Assembly (NCBI GenBank): GCA_964595955.1
Contig: CAZQSF010000005.1
Coordinates: forward strand, 16,833 to 80,832
Length of the DNA: 64,000 nucleotides
Source: JAJDFU01 sp964595955
Lineage (GTDB): Bacteria; Bacteroidota; Bacteroidia; Chitinophagales; Saprospiraceae
Reading direction: 5' to 3'
Both the position numbers and the translations under genes were made by a program. The notes under the pieces are model-generated. The model saw nothing but the letters and a program-made list of their open reading frames with translations. It ran no database searches and was not told where the DNA came from. This document shows, in pieces, positions 59,342-64,000 of this stretch (its first letter is position 1; every line of letters begins with the position of its first letter).

Positions 59342-60427
59342 ATGGAAAAACGCAAGATCGGTATATCGATAGGTGATATCAACGGCATCGGCCTGGAAGT
59401 GATCCTCAAGACGCTTGCCCACGAGTACGTGGCCAAGCAGTGCATCCCGGTTATTTTCGGGTCCTCCAAAGTGGTTTCGTACCACAAGAACATCGTAGAT
59501 GCGGATTTCCATTTTCACATTGCCCGCTCGACCGACCATCTGGACCCGGACAAGGTCAACGTGATCAACTGCTGGACGGACAACGTCAACATTTCCCTGG
59601 GCAAACCCACTCCGGAGAGCGGGCAATATGCGTACCAGTCGCTGGAATATGCCACGGCCGAGCTCAAGGCCGGCCGGATCGATGCGCTGGTCACAGCTCC
59701 CATCAACAAGGAAGCCATGAAGATGGCCGATTTTCCCTTCCCCGGCCATACCGAGTACCTCAGCCAGGAGCTGGGGGGCGGCCACAGCCTCATGCTCATG
59801 GTCCATGAGGCGCTGAAGGTGGGCCTGGTCACCAATCACCTCCCCATAAGCGAGGTCGCCGGGGCGGTCACCAGGGAGCAGGTCATGCAAAAGATCCATC
59901 TCCTCGACCAAAGCCTCCGGATGGACTTTGGTCTGGAAAAGCCCACGCTGGCCGTGCTGGGGCTGAACCCTCATGCCGGCGACGGCGGTGCCATCGGCAG
60001 GGAGGACGAGGAGATTGTGCGGCCCAGCGTGATCGAGTGCAAGAAAAAGGGCATGCTGGTCATGGGCCCCTACCCGGCCGACGGCTTCTTCGGCTCCGGG
60101 CAATACCGCAAATTCGACGGCATCCTGGCCATGTATCACGACCAGGGCCTGGTTCCCTTCAAAACGCTGGCCTTCGGCGGCGGGGTTAACTTTACGGCGG
60201 GGCTGCCCCATGTGCGCACCTCCCCCGATCACGGTACGGCCTACGACCTGGCCGGCAAGAATATGGCGGATCCCTCCAGTTTTCGACAAGCCTTTTTCCT
60301 GGCCCTCGATATTGCCCGGCAGCGCCGCAATTACCAGGAAATCCACAGCAATGCCCTCCGGCGCAATGAAAAGGTGCTCCACCAGGTGGATGAGGTGTTG
60401 CGGGACGACGAAGAGGAAGAAGCCTGA
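59342..60427 (+). CDS. pdxA: 4-hydroxythreonine-4-phosphate dehydrogenase
   Basis: A 361-residue metal-dependent NAD(P) dehydrogenase of the DXP-dependent pyridoxal-phosphate pathway. Visible motifs: GISIGDINGIGLEV (residues 6-19), VTAPINKEA, the metal-binding GHTEYLSQELGG and the late GGGVNFTAGLPHVRTSPDHGTAYDLAG. It converts 4-phosphohydroxy-L-threonine to 3-amino-1-hydroxyacetone-phosphate. A TACCTTTA box near 59284 may be its promoter. It is divergent from rsmA. Confidence 0.96.
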   Translation: MEKRKIGISIGDINGIGLEVILKTLAHEYVAKQCIPVIFGSSKVVSYHKNIVDADFHFHIARSTDHLDPDKVNVINCWTDNVNISLGKPTPESGQYAYQSLEYATAELKAGRIDALVTAPINKEAMKMADFPFPGHTEYLSQELGGGHSLMLMVHEALKVGLVTNHLPISEVAGAVTREQVMQKIHLLDQSLRMDFGLEKPTLAVLGLNPHAGDGGAIGREDEEIVRPSVIECKKKGMLVMGPYPADGFFGSGQYRKFDGILAMYHDQGLVPFKTLAFGGGVNFTAGLPHVRTSPDHGTAYDLAGKNMADPSSFRQAFFLALDIARQRRNYQEIHSNALRRNEKVLHQVDEVLRDDEEEEA

Positions 60428-60473
60428 TCCGCGCCTTTCGCCGCCTGGATCCTCTTGCGTAACTTAGCCACGG

Positions 60474-61136
60474 ATGCCCTACACCATGCACGAACCCGCT
60501 CGAAATCCGGATCGAAGCCTGCTCAACAGGCGCTGGGAAGACCTTCTCGGCGATATACAAAGCCTGTTGGCCGTAGCGTATCTCACCCTGATCCTCATCG
60601 GCATGATCATGGAAGTGATGTACTACCGCGAGTTCGGTATCAATATTATCGAGTATTCCGATGTGTTCGACTTTCTCATCGGGCCCTTCAAGCGCTCCGA
60701 AGCGGTTTTTTTCCTGCTTTTCATCTTTGCCATTACCCTCCTTGCGCTTCGGTTCGACATCTTCATGCAAAAGCGCTTCCCGAAGACGCACAACCTCATG
60801 AATTTCGGGCTGGCCCGGAGGCGTTGGTTTGCCTGGTACCGCAACATCACTTTTGTGATCGTATTTTTCGTGTTGCCGGTCTTCTATTCCTTCATGCTGG
60901 GAGAGGGCCGTCGCGATCAACTTTGTGAGCAGACGGATTTCGATCTGGCTGTCGTCTTTCAAAATGAGCCCGGCGATACCCTGCAGGTCAAAGAGATCGG
61001 TGCCAATGCCAGCTGCCTCTTCGGGCTGGATGGCAACAACCGGGTACACATCATACCCACCCAGTCAGGGGTGCAACAACTGGTTTTGACGGAAGAGATA
61101 CGCGCTGAAAAAGCGCGTGCCAAACCCATTCAATGA
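60474..61136 (+). CDS. Three-helix membrane protein of unknown function
   Basis: A 220-residue protein. An N-terminal basic leader precedes three transmembrane helices (about 30-52, 75-93 and 120-142); a soluble C-terminal part of about 75 residues follows (FDLAVVFQNEPGDTLQVKEIGANASCLFGL). No family is recognised. Its stop overlaps the start of the next gene by 4 bp (ATGA), so the pair is translationally coupled and probably acts together. A TAACTTAG box 10 bp before the start is a weak promoter candidate. The alternative ATG at 60486 (MHEPARN) is also possible. Confidence 0.72.
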   Translation: MPYTMHEPARNPDRSLLNRRWEDLLGDIQSLLAVAYLTLILIGMIMEVMYYREFGINIIEYSDVFDFLIGPFKRSEAVFFLLFIFAITLLALRFDIFMQKRFPKTHNLMNFGLARRRWFAWYRNITFVIVFFVLPVFYSFMLGEGRRDQLCEQTDFDLAVVFQNEPGDTLQVKEIGANASCLFGLDGNNRVHIIPTQSGVQQLVLTEEIRAEKARAKPIQ

Positions 61137-61801
61137 AAGCCTTGCCCACCCATTCCAAAGCCGATCTGACCGGCGGCACCTGGTTTGTGCACGAGGAGCC
61201 GGACTACATCCTGCGCGTTTGGCTGTCGGCGCTCAACGGCAAGGAAAAGGTGTATCTCAACGATGAGGTGGCCTCCGAAAAACGCAACCTCACCAGCATG
61301 AGCACCCGGCATGAGTTCACACATGAGGGGCATCATTTTTTTATAGATGTGAAGGGTTCGATGGCCGTCAACGACATGGGCTTTGGGCAGGGCACGTTCC
61401 AATGCAGCCTCTTTCGCGACGGAAAGCTGCTGGGGGTGTACGAAACGGTGGCGCAGTCCAACGGCACCATCCGCATACATCCCGCCCCGGATTCGAGACA
61501 AGCCCGGGAGCGTGCGCTGGAACACTTTCGCCTTCGCGGGCTTCGCGCGCTGGAAACCTATGACCTGGACGATGCCCGGCTCGACCTGCAGCGGGCCCTG
61601 GCCATAGACGATACCGCAGCGGAGATCCACTTTGGCCTGGCTTGCGTGTACTCCCTCGAAGAAGAGGCGGAGCGGGGAATCCATCACCTGCGGCAGGCCC
61701 TGCAGCACGGCCTGAGCGGGCAGGAACGCCTGCGCACGACCCCCCAGCTGGCTTACCTGCGCATGCGGCCCGGCTTTGAAGAAGAATTTTTCGGGGCGTA
61801 G
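61133..61801 (+). CDS. Soluble protein with N-terminal beta domain and TPR-like module
   Basis: A 222-residue cytosolic protein. Residues 1-120 are beta-rich (YILRVWLSALNGKEKVYLNDEVASEKRNLTSMSTRHEF... HHFFIDVKGSM); about 125-220 are helical repeats. The segment HFGLACVYSLEEEAERGIHHL... QLAYLRMRPGFEEEFF matches the C-terminal module of the TM2 protein at 50723-51523. No family is recognised for the beta domain. Coupled to the upstream membrane-protein gene (4-bp overlap). It may sense a small molecule or stress signal for the membrane partner, but this is a guess. Confidence 0.78.
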   Translation: MKALPTHSKADLTGGTWFVHEEPDYILRVWLSALNGKEKVYLNDEVASEKRNLTSMSTRHEFTHEGHHFFIDVKGSMAVNDMGFGQGTFQCSLFRDGKLLGVYETVAQSNGTIRIHPAPDSRQARERALEHFRLRGLRALETYDLDDARLDLQRALAIDDTAAEIHFGLACVYSLEEEAERGIHHLRQALQHGLSGQERLRTTPQLAYLRMRPGFEEEFFGA

Positions 61802-61878
61802 ACAAGGAGCGAACGTTGGTCTAAAAATAAACAAGCCCTGCCGGGCAAAGGGTGTTCTTTCGCGCAAACGCATTCCAT

Positions 61879-62704
61879 ATGTTCCGCATCCTTCTTTCCC
61901 TGACCCTTTTGCTTTCCTGCCAAGCAGCCGTTGCCCAGGAGTTCATCCAGGGTACCCTTCGCGATGCAGATACCGGTGAGCCCGTTCCCTTCGCCAACAT
62001 CGGCATCCCGGATCAACAGACGGGTACGGTAAGCGACGAGAACGGCCGGTACCGCCTGCCCGTCCGGGCGGAGCCGGACGCGGTGATCATCTCGGCTATC
62101 GGCTATGCAACAGAAAGGTACTCCCTGAAAGAACTGCGGGCCGCTCCCGATCTGCTGCTTCAGCCTCAGGCCTACCTCACGGATTCGGTGGTCGTGCGCG
62201 CTTCGAGGCTGGGACCGGAGCAGGAACTGGGCTACCGCATGGCCAAACGGAGAAACAGCATCGGCATCACCGGTCGCTTGCTGGGCTTCGAGATCGGGGC
62301 TCGCATACCCATAGCCAAAGGAAACCCTGCTCAAAAAGGCTCATTTCGTGCTCAATCATGCCAAGGGGGATTCTATCTTACTGCGTGTCAACCTGTATCG
62401 ATGGGAGCATGGCCGGCCCGGCCAGCTTTTGCTACCGGACAATGTACTGTTGGAAGCCGGGCAGAAACGGGGCACCCTTACCGTCGATCTGTCGGCCTAC
62501 AGCCTGGTCGTTGAGGAGGATGTTTTCCTGGCCCTGGAGTGGGTAAAGGACCTCTCCGGCCTGGGCGAAGCGGGGATCACCTTTCGCTGCAAAAACAGCC
62601 CGGCCCGCAAAGCCAACCTCTACACCCGCCTCACCAGCCATGCACCCTATGTGAAAATGAACATGGCCCTGGGCTTTTATCTGACGGGCCGGCCGGTGGA
62701 ATGA
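61879..62704 (+). pseudogene. Frameshifted gene: CarboxypepD_reg-like surface protein
   Basis: The N-terminal part (61879 to about 62320) has a signal peptide (MFRILLSLTLLLSCQ) and a CarboxypepD_reg-like beta-sandwich (GTLRDADTGEPVPFANIGIPDQQ, VVIISAIGYATERYSL), then GLLGFEIGARIPIAK. The remaining family sequence continues one frame later: reading with one base removed at 62320/62321 gives I-A-K-E-T-L-L-K-K-A-H-F-V-L-N-H, then SILLRVNLYRWEHG (frame of 62348-62704). The extra G in AAAGGAAA breaks the gene; it may be a real mutation, phase variation or a sequencing error. If intact, the protein would be about 275 residues and act at the cell surface. Confidence 0.85.
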
Positions 62705-62847
62705 TTGATCCACCGGATGACTTCGAACCTCCGATGAACAACCTCCGCTCCCCGGGGCTTTGGCACCACAACCTCAAAGGAAGCCACCTTTAGTACCGGA
62801 TGGTTTGGGAGATGCGTTTGCTTAGGAGAAGGGAAGATTTCCTTTGT

Positions 62848-62855
62848 TACCTTTA
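62848..62855 (+). promoter_or_regulatory. Probable -7 element of the second OmpA lipoprotein gene
   Basis: TACCTTTA, one mismatch to TAnnTTTG, 37 bp before the start codon. A TTTG at 62817-62820 is 27 bp further upstream, longer than the usual spacing. Confidence 0.45.
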
Positions 62856-62892
62856 CTTATTGAATCGTACAAACCAAACCATCCGTTACGCC

Positions 62893-63807
62893 ATGAAACA
62901 CAAACTACCCTTGATGCTGCTGGCTGCCCTGGGGCTGGCCTTCACCTCCTGCGTGAGCAAGAAGAAATACCAGGACATGCAGGCCGGCCTGCAAAAAGAG
63001 CTCGACATCGCCAACGAGCAATTGGGCAAAACGGGCGAAGAGCTCAACCGCTACATGAACCTGCTGGCCGCCTGCGAGCAGGAAAAGGCCCGGCTGGGCA
63101 CCTCCACCCAGTTCCAGGAAGAGCAGATCCGCGATCTGCGCGAGCAGGTGGCCGACTACCGCGATAAGCTGGACAAACAACTCACCCAGGTGGGCGATCT
63201 CACCGTGCTGTCGCAATCGGCGAATGAGAACATCAAGGAAACCCTGCAGCAGCTGGAGAAAAAGGACCAATACATCCGCCTGCTGCAAGCCGCCAAGAGC
63301 AAGGCCGACTCCATCAACCTGGCCCTGGCCGTCAACCTCAAGAGCGTACTGGCCGAGGGCGTAGCCGATGAGGACGTGGAAGTGAAGGTGGATAAGACCG
63401 TAGTCTTCGTCAACCTCTCCGACAAAATGCTCTATCAGACGGGCAGCTACAAGATCACCTCCCGGGCCAATGAAGTGTTGGGTAAGATCGCCCGGATCAT
63501 CCAATCGCGCCCCGAGCTGGAGGTGATGGTCGAGGGCTATACCGACAATGTACCCATTCGCAACAACTGCCTGAGGGACAACTGGGATCTGAGTGTGATG
63601 CGTGCCACCTCGGTGGTGCGGGCCCTGCAGCAGAACCACGGCATCGACCCCAACCGCCTCATTGCAGCCGGCCGGGGCGAGTACAATGCACTGGCCAGCA
63701 ATGCCACTGCCGAAGGCCGCGCCACCAACCGCCGTACGCGCATCATCATTCTGCCCAAGCTGGATCAGTTTTACGACCTGCTGAATCCCAATAAGTTGCC
63801 GGATTAA
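62893..63807 (+). CDS. OmpA family lipoprotein with coiled coil (paralogue of the 5726-6493 gene)
   Basis: A 304-residue lipoprotein (lipobox F-T-S-C, then VSKKKYQDM). A long coiled coil (about 30-165) is followed by the C-terminal OmpA domain (about 175-290) with VMVEGYTDN, NWDLSVMRATSVVRALQ, AGRGEYNALASNATAEGR and NRRTRIIIL, which is the peptidoglycan-binding signature. It should link the outer membrane to the cell wall. The layout and the C-V-S-K-K-K-Y start are shared with the gene at 5726-6493. Start at 62893 (MKHKLPLMLLAALG) because the signal peptide begins there. A perfect 11-bp terminator hairpin follows 5 bp after the stop codon. Confidence 0.94.
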   Translation: MKHKLPLMLLAALGLAFTSCVSKKKYQDMQAGLQKELDIANEQLGKTGEELNRYMNLLAACEQEKARLGTSTQFQEEQIRDLREQVADYRDKLDKQLTQVGDLTVLSQSANENIKETLQQLEKKDQYIRLLQAAKSKADSINLALAVNLKSVLAEGVADEDVEVKVDKTVVFVNLSDKMLYQTGSYKITSRANEVLGKIARIIQSRPELEVMVEGYTDNVPIRNNCLRDNWDLSVMRATSVVRALQQNHGIDPNRLIAAGRGEYNALASNATAEGRATNRRTRIIILPKLDQFYDLLNPNKLPD

Positions 63808-63812
63808 CCCGA

Positions 63813-63838
63813 ATTATTCACGGATTACCGTGAATAAT
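63813..63838 (+). terminator. Terminator of the OmpA lipoprotein gene
   Basis: Perfect 11-bp inverted repeat, ATTATTCACGG and CCGTGAATAAT, with a 4-base loop (atta), 5 bp after the stop codon. There is no long T tract. Confidence 0.6.
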
Positions 63839-63840
63839 GA

Positions 63841-64000
63841 CGATAAGTGGCTGAAAAAAAAGCTTATTTTCAGCAACTTATGTCAGGATTAACCCTGACC
63901 ATTGCAAAATTTTTTTGGGCCCAAATTTGGGTACGGATAATAACAATAAGAATTGAACTGCATTATTCGTAATTGTTTGATTTACAAAATTTTGCAATTC
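63841..64000. repeat. Palindrome-rich AT-rich region at the right edge
   Basis: After the terminator, 160 bp without a gene contain several perfect inverted repeats: GCTGAAAA/TTTTCAGC (63850-63874), GTCAGG/CCTGAC (63882-63899), overlapping palindromes TTTGGGCCCAAA (63914-63925) and CCCAAATTTGGG (63920-63931), and a long-range 13-bp pair ATTGCAAAATTTT (63901-63913) with AAAATTTTGCAAT (63986-63998). No ORF, tRNA or IS end is recognised. Confidence 0.6.

Noticed and set aside
59252..60382. Upstream extension of rsmA
   Set aside because: The extension is antisense to pdxA and without homology; the family starts at MRPLRAKKSYGQ (59251).
62701..62793. 30-residue ORF overlapping the stop codon of the frameshifted surface-protein gene
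   Set aside because: It begins ATGATTGATCC in a coupled position but is very short, Pro/Asp-rich and has no support.

Overview
The window is a gene-dense stretch of about 64 kb (roughly 55 protein genes, GC-rich, short intergenic gaps) from a member of the Bacteroidota. The assignment rests on gene content: a TonB-dependent receptor paired with a DUF4249 lipoprotein, DUF4175, DUF4837, DUF3127 and DUF2723 proteins, and OmpA lipoproteins that begin C-V-S-K-K-K-Y. It is also supported by Bacteroidota-type promoters (TAnnTTTG at -7) and by an alpha-oxoamine synthase of the sphingolipid type. A GC-rich marine or wastewater Saprospiraceae/Lewinella-like bacterium would fit, but this is inference. 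No phage, IS element, CRISPR array, rRNA or tRNA gene was recognised.

Layout. 0-6.5 kb: left-edge fragment, recJ-ridA (-), TonB receptor/DUF4249 (+), OmpA lipoprotein (-). 6.8-19.5 kb: alpha/beta hydrolase, M1 aminopeptidase, the DUF4175 / RsbW-like ATPase / YbeY cluster, then the threonine operon thrA-thrB-thrC. 19.7-29.8 kb: second M1 peptidase, mevalonate diphosphate decarboxylase, rhodanese, alpha-oxoamine synthase, a GT2/membrane-protein pair (-), VanX-like dipeptidase, MoxR ATPase, a hairpin-rich non-coding stretch and a DUF4837 lipoprotein. 29.8-37.2 kb (all -): htpG, M28 peptidase, rpiB and a DUF2723 membrane glycosyltransferase. 37.4-40.4 kb (+): small membrane protein, pseudouridine synthase, rsmG, ArsC-like protein, DUF3127 and a secreted repeat protein. 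40.4-44.5 kb (all -): bcp, M23 peptidase, aat, ctaA. 44.5-45.1 kb: a 604-bp non-coding region with DnaA-box-like 9-mers beside an AT-rich tract. 45.1-64 kb: SRAP, dtd, mazG-like; prsW, hydrolase and a tRNA-queuosine mannosyltransferase-like gene (-); SpoIIE-type phosphatase, TM2/TPR protein, CBS protein, BamA-like protein, nadK, cyclase, ALDH7, yqeY, rsmA, pdxA, a novel two-gene unit, a frameshifted surface-protein gene and a second OmpA lipoprotein.

The most notable non-coding signals are two identical 14-bp palindromes GTTCCACGTGGAAC, 366 bp apart, which match the core of the ParB-binding site parS, and the candidate replication origin about 25 kb away at 44.5-45.1 kb, with rsmG (gidB) 6 kb from it. 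Together they suggest that the window is the origin-proximal domain of the chromosome. Other signals are a hairpin-rich leader at 28.4-28.6 kb, back-to-back terminators that imply a small RNA at about 31.9-32.06 kb, a 41-bp palindrome against the mevalonate-decarboxylase promoter, and a palindrome cluster at the right edge. New protein-level observations include a TPR-like module shared by two otherwise unrelated proteins, an ArsC/Spx-like protein without its cysteine, and a DUF3127 protein with an SSB-type acidic tail. All coordinates and motifs were read by eye; no database search was possible.
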